From: an uncultured Roseibium sp.
GTDB lineage: Bacteria > Pseudomonadota > Alphaproteobacteria > Rhizobiales > Stappiaceae
Direction: 5' to 3'
Length of the DNA stretch: 64,000 nucleotides
NCBI RefSeq assembly: GCF_963669205.1
Contig: NZ_OY769915.1
Span: forward strand, 470,001 to 534,000
The notes below the pieces were generated by a model that was not told the origin of the DNA, did no database searches, and was given only the letters and a program-made list of their open reading frames with translations. The position numbers and the translations under genes are program-made. Within the stretch, counting starts at the first letter, position 1. Each line of letters begins with the position of its first letter. Below are positions 37,113-45,593 of this stretch, piece after piece.

Positions 37113-38228
37113 TTGACGCGCGAGAGTTCTTCTTCCTCACGCAAACAGTCTGATCAAGCAGCGGCCTCGGCATCCGATGCAACCCATGTTGTCCTTGCGT
37201 TTGAAGACAACCGTCTGATCGGTGATCTCTTCGGCCAGTTCGACCAGAACCTTGCCTTGATCGAGCAGCGGCTCGGGGTCGACGCCATCGCCAGGGGCAA
37301 TCAGGTGACCCTGAAGGGGTCGCAGGCCGGGTGTTCACAGGCGAGAAGTGCGCTCGAGGCGCTTTATCAGCGGCTGCTGCAGGGACAGGAAGTTCACCCG
37401 GGCGACGTGGACGGCGCGCTGCGCATGGCTGCCGCTGCCGAAGCGCAATTGCCTTTGCCGACCCTGGAACCGAGATCCCGGCTGGCTTTTGCGCAGATCG
37501 CCACGCGCCGCAAGACAATCGTCGCGCGTACGCCGACACAGGACGCCTATATCCGCTCGATGGACCGGGCGGACCTGATTTTCGGGACCGGTCCGGCCGG
37601 TACCGGCAAGACCTTTCTGGCTGTCGCCTATGCCGCCGCGCTGCTGGAGCGCGGTGACGTCGCACGCCTGATCCTGTCCCGCCCCGCGGTTGAAGCCGGC
37701 GAACGCCTCGGGTTCCTGCCGGGCGAAATGAAGGACAAGGTCGATCCCTACCTGCGTCCGATCTACGATGCGCTTTACGAAATGATGCCCGCGGAGAAGG
37801 TGGATCGGGGTCTCCAGTCGGGGATGATCGAAGTCGCGCCGCTGGCTTTCATGCGCGGTCGGACATTGTCGAACGCCGTCGTTCTCCTCGACGAAGCGCA
37901 GAATACCACGTCGATGCAGATGAAGATGTTTCTGACGCGCCTCGGCGATGGGTCGAAGATGATCGTCACCGGCGATCCGAGCCAGATCGATCTTCCCGCG
38001 GGGCAGAAGTCCGGTTTGCGCGAGGCGCTTGGCCTGCTGACCGACATTCCGGCCGTTGCCCATGTTCGCTTCAATGAGACCGATGTTGTGCGTCACGAAC
38101 TCGTCGGACGGATCGTGACCGCATACGACAATGCGTCCCGTGAGGATTCCGAAGCACGCGAGCGGCGCTATGCCGAGCGGCAGCGCGAGGAACCTGCCGC
38201 CGGTCCCCGTAAGGCGGCAAGCTCCTGA
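37113..38228 (+). CDS. phoH: PhoH-family ATPase
   Basis: The 371-residue protein starts with TTG at 37113, supported by AAAGGAG eight bases before it. A KH-like N-terminal region (QRLGVDAIARGNQVTLKGSQAG) leads to a P-loop domain with Walker A GPAGTGKTFLAVAYAAALL and Walker B NAVVLLDEAQNTT. PhoH homologues are cytosolic ATPases linked to RNA processing, and the phoH-ybeY order is widely conserved, as here. Confidence 0.93.
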   Translation: MTRESSSSSRKQSDQAAASASDATHVVLAFEDNRLIGDLFGQFDQNLALIEQRLGVDAIARGNQVTLKGSQAGCSQARSALEALYQRLLQGQEVHPGDVDGALRMAAAAEAQLPLPTLEPRSRLAFAQIATRRKTIVARTPTQDAYIRSMDRADLIFGTGPAGTGKTFLAVAYAAALLERGDVARLILSRPAVEAGERLGFLPGEMKDKVDPYLRPIYDALYEMMPAEKVDRGLQSGMIEVAPLAFMRGRTLSNAVVLLDEAQNTTSMQMKMFLTRLGDGSKMIVTGDPSQIDLPAGQKSGLREALGLLTDIPAVAHVRFNETDVVRHELVGRIVTAYDNASREDSEARERRYAERQREEPAAGPRKAASS

Positions 38229-38239
38229 AACGGCGGCAA

Positions 38240-38755
38240 ATGACCTCTGCTCTCCCGGAAGGATTTGTGATCGATGTCTTCCTGGAAGCCGGCGGCTGGC
38301 CGGGTGAGGAGGATCTGGTCCGTCTCGCCGATGCGGCAATTCGGGCAACCCTGTCGACGGGCAAGCTGCAGGTCACGGACAACAGCGAGGTGTCGCTGCT
38401 GTTCACGGACGATGAAGCCATCCGCAAGTTGAACGGTCAATGGAGAGACAAGGACAAACCGACGAATGTTCTTTCCTTTCCCGGAAGTGATCCGGTCGAT
38501 GACGTCTACGGTCCGCTTCTGGGGGATATCGTCTTCGGCTTCGAGACCATAGACCGCGAGGCGCGCGATATGGGTGTTGATTTCTCCGATCATCTTTCCC
38601 ATCTCACTGTTCATGGTTTGCTACACCTTTTCGACTATGATCATCAGACCGACGAAGAGGCCGAGTTGATGGAAGGCCTTGAGAAAACCATACTTGCGTC
38701 GTTAGGCATTGATGATCCTTACGCTGGCAGCCCTCTTGTGGTTGACGGCAATTAG
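38240..38755 (+). CDS. ybeY: Endoribonuclease YbeY (16S rRNA maturation)
   Basis: The 171-residue metalloprotein has the zinc motif LTVHGLLHLFDYDH, with all three histidines, preceded by TNVLSFPGSDP and LGDIVFGFETIDREA. YbeY helps 16S 3'-end processing and ribosome quality control. It starts 11 bp after phoH. A 36-bp gap leads into corC. Confidence 0.95.
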   Translation: MTSALPEGFVIDVFLEAGGWPGEEDLVRLADAAIRATLSTGKLQVTDNSEVSLLFTDDEAIRKLNGQWRDKDKPTNVLSFPGSDPVDDVYGPLLGDIVFGFETIDREARDMGVDFSDHLSHLTVHGLLHLFDYDHQTDEEAELMEGLEKTILASLGIDDPYAGSPLVVDGN

Positions 38756-38791
38756 GTGGCATCATGGGGCACAAAGTTCTTGTATTGATAA

Positions 38792-39973
38792 ATGATGAGC
38801 GCAGTTGAACCGCAAAGTCCGGAGAGCGAGTCCACGACCGCGACTTCCGGGCAATCTTCCGACGGAGAAGATCCGCAACAGCCGAAGCCGCAGCGCACTG
38901 CGGCCTTTCTTGAAAATCTCAAACGCATTTTGCGCTTGGGGCGCCAGTCATCGAGCCTGCGCGAAAATCTGGAAGACGAACTCGCGCGCGACGGCAGCGG
39001 CGATACGGCTTTTTCTCCCGAAGAACGTTTGCTGCTTGGCAACATCCTGCGCCTGCGCGAGCTGCGTGTGGATGACGTGATGATCCCGCGTGCGGACATT
39101 GATGCGGTCGACCTGGATACCAGCCTGAGCCGCTTGATGGAATTGTTTCAAAAGAGCGGTCATTCCCGTATGCCCGTCTACGAGGATACGCTCGACGATC
39201 CGCGCGGCATGGTCCACATCAAGGATCTCATGGCCTTCATTGCAGAGCAGGGTGCAAAGAGTAAAAACACAACCACTGTGGAAAATGCTGATACCACAGA
39301 CGCCAAAAATGAGCCTCTGCCAGGCACGGCAGCCCGAAAGGGGCACAACACACCGGATCTTGATCTCTCCTGCGTGGACCTGTCGGTCACGCTGAAGGAA
39401 ACGGATCTGCTGCGGAACCTGCTTTTTGTACCGCCGTCCATGCCGGCGACGGATCTCATGGCAAAGATGCAGGCCGGCCGAATTCAGATGGCAGTCGTGA
39501 TTGACGAGTATGGCGGGACCGACGGTCTTGTCTCGCTCGAGGATCTGGTTGAAGAGGTTGTCGGCGACATTGAGGACGAGCATGACGAAGACGAAGAGGC
39601 CATGCTCGTCTCTGCGGGTGAGGGTGTCTGGATAGCTGATCCGCGGCTGCCGCTGGAAGACCTGGACGAAGTTCTTGGAACAAAATTGTCGGGCGGTGAA
39701 ATCTCCGAAGACGTCGATACGCTCGGTGGGCTGCTTTATGTGTCGGTCGGCCGCGTCCCGGTCCGCGGCGAACTGCTGTATGTCCCGGACGAAGTGCCGG
39801 GATTCGAATTCGAGGTGATGGATGCCGATCCGAGACGGATCAAGCGTCTCAAGATCCGCCGCAAGCGGGCTGAAGCCCGGCCCCAGGAGTTGCGCCGCCG
39901 GACGAAGAAACCCGGAACGGGACAGCCGGAAAACAGTCAGGCCGGGCCCGGTGACACCTTGGCGGATCGGTAG
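38792..39973 (+). CDS. corC: CorC/HlyC-family CBS-domain protein
   Basis: The 393-residue soluble protein has a CBS pair beginning RELRVDDVMIPRADIDAVDLD, the conserved VVIDEYGGTDGLVSLEDLVEEVVGDIEDEHDED and a C-terminal CorC_HlyC domain. It is the cytosolic partner type associated with Mg/Co efflux. Between the two CBS motifs (about residues 155-185) lies a polar linker rich in N, T and K (KSKNTTTVENADTTDAKNE) encoded by lower-GC DNA; it is probably a disordered loop. Confidence 0.88.
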   Translation: MMSAVEPQSPESESTTATSGQSSDGEDPQQPKPQRTAAFLENLKRILRLGRQSSSLRENLEDELARDGSGDTAFSPEERLLLGNILRLRELRVDDVMIPRADIDAVDLDTSLSRLMELFQKSGHSRMPVYEDTLDDPRGMVHIKDLMAFIAEQGAKSKNTTTVENADTTDAKNEPLPGTAARKGHNTPDLDLSCVDLSVTLKETDLLRNLLFVPPSMPATDLMAKMQAGRIQMAVVIDEYGGTDGLVSLEDLVEEVVGDIEDEHDEDEEAMLVSAGEGVWIADPRLPLEDLDEVLGTKLSGGEISEDVDTLGGLLYVSVGRVPVRGELLYVPDEVPGFEFEVMDADPRRIKRLKIRRKRAEARPQELRRRTKKPGTGQPENSQAGPGDTLADR

Positions 39974-39987
39974 GAACCGCTGGAAGG

Positions 39988-40288
39988 CTAGAGCATTTTC
40001 CGACCAATTTGGATCATTTGATGAGGATATCCGGTTCACTCGGTCAGGCGAGTCACGAAGCGCGATGCGGTGCATCGTGCAAGTGGCACAACGCCGCCGA
40101 TGGGCTCGATATTCTCACCTATTGTGGAACGTATTCAAGCGACAAACATCAAGATTGGCCGGGCCCTTTTCCGCTCTGGCATCGTTGGTCCACCCTTGTG
40201 GTGGGAAACACCGCGGCGGGCGAACCGTCTCGCCAGCGCGAAAAAGGGCCTCGGTCAAATGACCCAAATTGGTCGGAAAATGCTCTAG
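39988..40288. repeat. MITE-like repeat copy 1 (corC/lnt junction)
   Basis: The element is about 301 bp, bounded on both sides by CTAG. Its terminal inverted repeats are 34 nt (39988-40021 and 40255-40288) with one mismatch; each begins CTAGAGCATTTTCCGACCAA. The core contains GAAGCGCGATGCGGTGCATC and GATGGGCTCGATATTCTCACC, shared with copies at 50744-50930 and 56865-57131. It has no transposase gene. Confidence 0.85.
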
Positions 40289-40367
40289 GTCCGGTCTTCA
40301 TAATTGTACTTGACCGGCCTGCCATGAGCCGACGACTCTCCAGTCCTCACCTGGGGATTCGGATTTG

Positions 40368-41984
40368 ATGCACTGGCTCACACAAAGACTGACTTTTCTG
40401 CCGAACACGTTTCTGTTGGCCTGGGGGTGGCAGCGCCGGCTTCTCGCCGTCCTTTGCGGTGCGTTGACCGCCCTTGCCCTCCCCCCGTTCGGATGGTCGC
40501 CGGTTCTGTTGCTGACATTTCCCTGTTTTGTATGGCTTCTGGATGGCGCTCTGGAAGTTGACGGACAGCAGAACGGCACGCGCTTTCGCACGGGTTTCTT
40601 TCTCGGCTGGCTGTTCGGTTTCGGTTATTTTCTCGCCGGCCTGTGGTGGATTGGCGCGGCATTTCTTGTCGAAGCCGACCGATTTGCCTGGCTGTTGCCG
40701 TTCGCAGTGCTGGCGATGCCGGCCGGTCTGGCGTTTTTTACCGCGCTGGGCGTCGCGCTTGCGGCCCTGCTCTGGAGCGACCAGTTCCGCAGGATCTTGC
40801 TGCTGGCAGCCTGTTTGACGCTCTCCGACTGGGTCCGGGGGCATGTGTTGACCGGGTTCCCATGGAATGCATTCGGCTATGGCGTTTCCGGCAACCTGGG
40901 CCTGTCTCAGGCAGCAAGCCTGTTCGGCGTCTACGGAATGACCTTTCTCGTTGTCGCGATCAGCGCCGCGCCCGCCATGCTCGCCGACGCGAGGCCCGTG
41001 GGTCAGCGCTTGCGGGCCGTGTCGCTTGCAGCTGTTGCCTTTCTGGCTGTTTTGACCTTCGGGTTTGTCCGGACCTGGACGGCGGAAGTGGAATACACAT
41101 CCCTGGATGTCAGGATCGTGCAGCCCTCGATCGACCAGAAGGACAAGTGGCGGCCGGAACTCAGGGACGAGATTTTTCAGACCTATCTCGACATGACGGA
41201 AGCCCCTCTGGGGGGCGCTGCACGTGTCGGGCAGCCCAGGCTGGTCGTCTGGCCCGAATCGGCTTTGCCGTTTCTCCTGACGCAGGAGCCGGGAGCCCTG
41301 TTCCGCATCGGACAGGTCCTGGGAGACAACACGGAACTCGTCACCGGGGCGGTGAGAGTTGAAGCCGGCGCTTCCGGACCGGTCTATTTCAACAGTGTTT
41401 ATGTCGTGGGTGGCGATGGCACCGTCAAAGGCATCTATGACAAGGTCCGGCTGGTCCCTTTTGGCGAATACGTTCCGTTCAGGACGCTGCTTGAAAATAT
41501 TGGTTTTACGAATCTTGCCGGGCCGATCGAGGGTTTCGAGGCCGGCTACCACCAGCGTGTACTCTCCACCACCAGTGATTTCAGTTTTCTACCATTGATT
41601 TGCTACGAAGCAATTTTTCCGGGTTTCGTTTCTGCAACGCCTGATGACCCGTCTTTCCTCTTGAACGTGACGAATGATGCCTGGTTCGGGCGCACACCCG
41701 GTCCCTACCAGCATTTCGCACAAGCGCGCATGCGTGCGATTGAGACGGGATTGCCGCTTGTGAGGGCAGCAAATACGGGCATTTCGGCTGTCGTAGATGG
41801 ATATGGAGCCGTTGTCGATGAATTGAAAGTTTTTGAACGAGGTATCGTAGATGCCGGTCTACCAAAGCGATTGGGCACAACTATCTATGAGATTTTTGGC
41901 GATGTGCCGGCACTGATTATTTCAATAACACTTGTCGGATTTGCAATATTTGCAAAATACAACCGCTACTCGCGTTATAATTGA
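40368..41984 (+). CDS. lnt: Apolipoprotein N-acyltransferase
   Basis: The 538-residue membrane enzyme transfers the third acyl chain to lipoprotein N-termini. Several N-terminal membrane helices are followed by a periplasmic nitrilase-like domain with the catalytic triad: Glu in VVWPESALPF, Lys in YDKVRLVPFGEYVPF and Cys in PLICYEAIFPGF. The ATG at 40368 follows TTG in-frame and begins MHWLTQRL. The 80 bp upstream of the start, after the repeat, probably hold a promoter. Confidence 0.94.
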   Translation: MHWLTQRLTFLPNTFLLAWGWQRRLLAVLCGALTALALPPFGWSPVLLLTFPCFVWLLDGALEVDGQQNGTRFRTGFFLGWLFGFGYFLAGLWWIGAAFLVEADRFAWLLPFAVLAMPAGLAFFTALGVALAALLWSDQFRRILLLAACLTLSDWVRGHVLTGFPWNAFGYGVSGNLGLSQAASLFGVYGMTFLVVAISAAPAMLADARPVGQRLRAVSLAAVAFLAVLTFGFVRTWTAEVEYTSLDVRIVQPSIDQKDKWRPELRDEIFQTYLDMTEAPLGGAARVGQPRLVVWPESALPFLLTQEPGALFRIGQVLGDNTELVTGAVRVEAGASGPVYFNSVYVVGGDGTVKGIYDKVRLVPFGEYVPFRTLLENIGFTNLAGPIEGFEAGYHQRVLSTTSDFSFLPLICYEAIFPGFVSATPDDPSFLLNVTNDAWFGRTPGPYQHFAQARMRAIETGLPLVRAANTGISAVVDGYGAVVDELKVFERGIVDAGLPKRLGTTIYEIFGDVPALIISITLVGFAIFAKYNRYSRYN

Positions 41985-42054
41985 TAATTTTTGTTTGAGT
42001 TGAGTGATCGAAGTGTGATACAACCGTGAAACAGCCGATTGAAGGCTGATTCAT

Positions 42055-42124
42055 GTACAAGCTAGGGGTTGCGGGCTTGCTTCAGTCTCTTCGGTCTTGT
42101 GGGAGGACCACGGAGAGCTTGTAC
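42055..42124. other. Inverted repeat in the leader before the PraR-like gene
   Basis: GTACAAGCT (42055-42063) and AGCTTGTAC (42116-42124) are perfect inverted repeats enclosing 52 bases that contain GGTC/GACC mini-stems. It lies upstream of the regulator start at 42175. It could be a folded 5' leader or a small RNA locus. Confidence 0.4.
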
Positions 42125-42174
42125 GATCTGATATGAGCGGACATTCGCCGCAAAAAGAAGAAAGAGCGACGTAC

Positions 42175-42579
42175 ATGCCCAGTAAAAAGTCTCCAAATCC
42201 GATCGATATACACGTTGGTAGCCGTGTTCGCCTGAGGCGAATGATGCTTGGAATGAGTCAGGAAAAACTGGGTGAAAGCCTCGGCATCACCTTTCAGCAG
42301 ATTCAAAAATACGAAAAGGGTACAAACCGGATCGGCGCCAGCCGGTTGCAGCATATTGCGACAATACTGAAAGTTCCGGTGTCGTTCTTCTTCGAGGATG
42401 CTCCGGGCACGCCGGAAGAGGCCGAGGGCTTTGGCGAAACGCAGCCGACGTCATATGTCGTCGACTTCCTCTCGTCCTCGGAAGGGCTGTCCCTGAACAA
42501 GGCGTTCGTGCGGATCGAGGATCCGAAGGTGAGGCGCCGGATCGTCGATCTGGTTCGTTCTCTAGCCGGTGACGAGTAA
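42175..42579 (+). CDS. praR: XRE-family regulator, PraR-like
   Basis: The 134-residue protein has an N-terminal Cro/CI helix-turn-helix: NPIDIHVGSRVRLRRMMLGMSQEKLGESLGITFQQIQKYEKGTNRIGASRLQHIATIL. The C-terminal half is SSEGLSLNKAFVRIEDPKVRRRIVDLVRSLAG. The sequence and location between lnt and metK match PraR/PhrR-type regulators of rhizobia. The ATG at 42175 is chosen to match homologues; an ATG at 42133 is an alternative. Confidence 0.8.
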   Translation: MPSKKSPNPIDIHVGSRVRLRRMMLGMSQEKLGESLGITFQQIQKYEKGTNRIGASRLQHIATILKVPVSFFFEDAPGTPEEAEGFGETQPTSYVVDFLSSSEGLSLNKAFVRIEDPKVRRRIVDLVRSLAGDE

Positions 42580-42634
42580 GAATAATTTCAAAACGCGCTT
42601 GACGCGACGAAAAACTTCAAAGATTGATGCACCC

Positions 42635-42660
42635 GAAGCGGCGAAATTACTCGCCGCTTC
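42635..42660 (+). promoter_or_regulatory. Perfect hairpin in the metK leader
   Basis: GAAGCGGCGA and TCGCCGCTTC are exact inverted repeats of ten bases with loop AATTAC, 33 bases upstream of the metK ATG. It may be a regulatory leader or a terminator of the upstream gene. It does not match the SAM-II or SAM/SAH riboswitch consensus I know. Confidence 0.55.
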
Positions 42661-42692
42661 ATTCATATTCATTCCCAGAAGGACGATCGCCA

Positions 42693-43865
42693 ATGGCACG
42701 TCAGAATTATCTTTTTACGTCCGAGTCCGTTTCAGAAGGACATCCGGACAAAGTTTGCGACCGAATCTCAGATGCCGTCGTCGACGCATATCTTCGTGAA
42801 ATGCCGGAAGCACGCGTCGCGTGCGAAACGCTTGCCACCACGAATCGTGTCGTGATCGCCGGCGAAACCCGGGGACCGGCAGGCATCACCAACGAGTATA
42901 TTGCGCATCTTGCGCGGATGGCCATCAAGGACATCGGCTATGAGCAGGATGGGTTCCATTGGGAGAACTGCGACGTTGCCGTTCATCTTCATGGCCAGTC
43001 GGCGCATATCGCCCAGGGCGTTGATGCGGGCGGCAACAAGGACGAAGGCGCGGGCGACCAGGGGATCATGTTCGGATACGCGTGTCGCGAAACCGAAGAA
43101 CTGATGCCGGCTCCCATACTCTACTCGCACAAGATCCTCAGCCTCCTGGCCGACGCCCGCAAGTCCGGCAAGGAACCGGCGCTGGGCCCGGATGCGAAAA
43201 GTCAGGTGACCGTTCGCTATGAAAACGGCGTGCCCGTGGCGGCGACGTCGATCGTTCTGTCGACACAGCACCTGGATCCGGCACTGACCTCCGAGGATGT
43301 GCGCCGGATTGTCGACCCCTATATCCGCACAGCGCTTCCCGATGGCTGGATCACCGGTGAAACCGAATGGCACGTCAACCCAACCGGCGCTTTCGTGATC
43401 GGCGGTCCCGATGGCGATGCAGGTCTGACCGGCCGGAAGATCATTGTTGATACCTATGGTGGCGCTGCGCCGCATGGCGGCGGTGCATTCTCCGGCAAGG
43501 ACCCGACCAAGGTTGACCGGTCTGCTGCATACGCTGCGCGCTATCTGGCGAAAAACGTGGTGGCCGCAGACCTGGCGGACCGGTGCACGATCCAGCTGTC
43601 CTACGCGATCGGCGTTTCCGATCCGCTTTCGGTTTACGTTGATCTGCACGGCACGGGACGGTGCGACGAAGCCAGGCTTGAGACCACGCTCCGTGAGGTC
43701 ATGGGTCTGAGCCCGCGCGGCATTCGCGAGCATCTTAAGCTGAACAACCCGATCTACGAACGTACCGCTGCTTACGGTCATTTTGGCCGTCAGCCGGATG
43801 CCGACGGCGGCTTCACCTGGGAAAAGACGGATCTCGTCGACGCTTTGCGCCCACTTGCCGGGTAA
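42693..43865 (+). CDS. metK: S-adenosylmethionine synthetase
   Basis: The 390-residue enzyme makes SAM from methionine and ATP. FTSESVSEGHPDKVCDRISDAVVDA, GAGDQGIMFGYACRETEELMPAPI and GGGAFSGKDPTKVDRSAAYAARY contain the active-site and metal residues. The ATG at 42693 gives MARQNYLFTSE; the upstream open frame lacks family support. A leader hairpin precedes it. Confidence 0.98.
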   Translation: MARQNYLFTSESVSEGHPDKVCDRISDAVVDAYLREMPEARVACETLATTNRVVIAGETRGPAGITNEYIAHLARMAIKDIGYEQDGFHWENCDVAVHLHGQSAHIAQGVDAGGNKDEGAGDQGIMFGYACRETEELMPAPILYSHKILSLLADARKSGKEPALGPDAKSQVTVRYENGVPVAATSIVLSTQHLDPALTSEDVRRIVDPYIRTALPDGWITGETEWHVNPTGAFVIGGPDGDAGLTGRKIIVDTYGGAAPHGGGAFSGKDPTKVDRSAAYAARYLAKNVVAADLADRCTIQLSYAIGVSDPLSVYVDLHGTGRCDEARLETTLREVMGLSPRGIREHLKLNNPIYERTAAYGHFGRQPDADGGFTWEKTDLVDALRPLAG

Positions 43866-43899
43866 CGCCGCGCCGTTCATTGGCTTGTGAAAATACAGG

Positions 43900-43920
43900 C
43901 CGCCGGTCCCGTACCGGCGG
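43900..43920 (+). terminator. Hairpin between metK and trmB
   Basis: CCGCCGGT and ACCGGCGG form an eight-base stem around CCCGT, 34 bp after the metK stop. No T-run follows, so terminator activity is uncertain. Confidence 0.45.
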
Positions 43921-43952
43921 TCTGCCGTATGTAAAGACTGCACCGGCAAACC

Positions 43953-44639
43953 ATGACAGATCGATACGAAGGGTCCTTCTTCGGCCGCCGCAAGGGTAAG
44001 CCTTTAAGCCCGCGCCGCGAAGCGCTCATGGAAAACGCACTGCCGCGCCTGGCGCTTGACCTGAGTGTCCCCGCACCCCGGGACCTGGCGGACCTGTTTG
44101 AAGCGGACGTGGCGACCGTTTGCCTGGAAGTCGGGTTCGGCGGCGGCGAACACCTTTTGCACCGTGCCCGGACGGAACCCCAGACCGGATTCATCGGAAT
44201 CGAGCCGTTCGTGGGCAGCATGGCGAAAACGGTTGCCTCAGTCGTGTCGGAAGATCTGCAAAATGTTCGCCTTTACGCCGACGATGCGGTCAATGTCCTC
44301 GACTGGCTTCCCGACGCCTCGCTGGATCTTGCCTATCAGCTCTACCCGGACCCCTGGCCGAAGAAGCGGCATTGGAAGCGGCGCTTCATCAACGAACAGA
44401 ATCTCGATCGCTATGCCCGGGTCCTGAAGCCGGGCAGCGCGTTCCGGTTCGCCAGCGACATCGATACCTATATCGACTGGACGCTGCGCCACTGCCGGGA
44501 CCATGCGCAGTTCGAATGGCTGGCCGAAACGGCGGCCGACTGGAAAACGCCCTGGCAGGGCTGGCCCGGTACACGCTACGAGGCCAAGGCAATCCGCGAA
44601 GGCCGCACGGGCCGGTATCTTTCGTTTCGCCGGATTTGA
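43953..44639 (+). CDS. trmB: tRNA (guanine-N7-)-methyltransferase
   Basis: The 228-residue SAM-dependent enzyme methylates G46 of tRNA. VCLEVGFGGGEHLLHRA is motif I, GIEPFVGSMAKTV motif II, and LAYQLYPDPWPKKRHWKRRFIN contains the TrmB signature PDPWPKxRH. The C-terminus AKAIREGRTGRYLSFRRI completes the family pattern. Confidence 0.96.
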   Translation: MTDRYEGSFFGRRKGKPLSPRREALMENALPRLALDLSVPAPRDLADLFEADVATVCLEVGFGGGEHLLHRARTEPQTGFIGIEPFVGSMAKTVASVVSEDLQNVRLYADDAVNVLDWLPDASLDLAYQLYPDPWPKKRHWKRRFINEQNLDRYARVLKPGSAFRFASDIDTYIDWTLRHCRDHAQFEWLAETAADWKTPWQGWPGTRYEAKAIREGRTGRYLSFRRI

Positions 44640-44786
44640 GTGTGCTTGGCAGCGCGCCGCCAACGCTCACGCCGGTCCGCAGCTTTCAAGTTCTTTGGAC
44701 GATTTCAGATCGGACACTTGCGCTGGCACTGCCTTTGGCGTTATACAGCCCGTGTTTCACCTCAAACGGCTTCATCAGAGCATTTG

Positions 44787-44819
44787 AGAGTGGGCCCGAC
44801 GGGGACCCGCTCTTTTTTG
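44787..44819 (+). terminator. Terminator downstream of trmB
   Basis: AGAGTGGG and CCCGCTCT pair with one G-T wobble around a GC-rich loop and are followed by TTTTTTGT. It separates trmB from the rimP operon. Confidence 0.8.
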
Positions 44820-44928
44820 TTTAGGTGCCGGCCAGAGGCAATCGACCCAAGCAGGATAGCCTTAATGTAGACCGACAATCGGGCGCATCCGACATGAAAG
44901 ACCGGCAACGGTTTAGCAGGAGCCAAGT

Positions 44929-45522
44929 GTGAGCGCACACGAACCAAGAATAGTTACGGAACAGGGCCTTGATGCCCGCGTTGCCGCGATTGTTGAGCCG
45001 GTGATCGAGGATCTCGGTTATCGTCTTGTGCGCACCAAGATCAGCGCTGCAAACGGCTGCACGCTGCAGATCATGGCCGAGCGCCCGGACGGTACGATGA
45101 CCGTCGAAGATTGTGAAACGATCAGCCGCACCGTCTCTCCGGCACTGGATGTGGAGGACCCGATCAACCGGGCCTACCATCTGGAAGTGTCGTCGCCCGG
45201 TATCGACCGCCCTCTGGTTCGCGCCGGCGATTTCAACCGCTGGGCCGGCCACGAGCTCAAGGTGGACATGGCTGTGATGCTTGAGGGCCGGAAACGGTTC
45301 AGGGGAACATTGATCGGGACCGAGGACGGCAACGCGAAATTACGGCTTCCCGATGTTGCTGCAGGCGAAAACGACACTGTGTCGTTGCCGCTGGAGAATA
45401 TCGGCGAAGCCAAGCTCGTTCTCACGGATGATTTGATAACCGCGGCTCTTCAGGCGGAAAAGGCTGCACTTGCGGCAAGAAGCCAGGAAGAAGACCTGAT
45501 ACAGGACAACACGCCCAACTGA
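44929..45522 (+). CDS. rimP: Ribosome maturation factor RimP
   Basis: The 197-residue protein opens a nusA-infB operon and assists 30S maturation. VIEPVIEDLGYRLVRTKIS, DGTMTVEDCETISRTVSPALDVEDPI and YHLEVSSPGIDRPLVRAGDFNRWAG are characteristic. The start is a GTG at 44929, with AGGAG six bases before it. nusA starts 71 bp after the stop. Confidence 0.94.
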   Translation: MSAHEPRIVTEQGLDARVAAIVEPVIEDLGYRLVRTKISAANGCTLQIMAERPDGTMTVEDCETISRTVSPALDVEDPINRAYHLEVSSPGIDRPLVRAGDFNRWAGHELKVDMAVMLEGRKRFRGTLIGTEDGNAKLRLPDVAAGENDTVSLPLENIGEAKLVLTDDLITAALQAEKAALAARSQEEDLIQDNTPN

Positions 45523-45593
45523 GTCTTCGGCTCGGCGGCGAAAGGACACGCGCCAAAAACCAGGACGAGAACCTGGCGCAAGAGGAGTGGAAT

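Noticed and set aside
42580..42692. SAM or SAM/SAH riboswitch before metK
   Set aside because: A hairpin is present, but the conserved cores of the known classes are absent.
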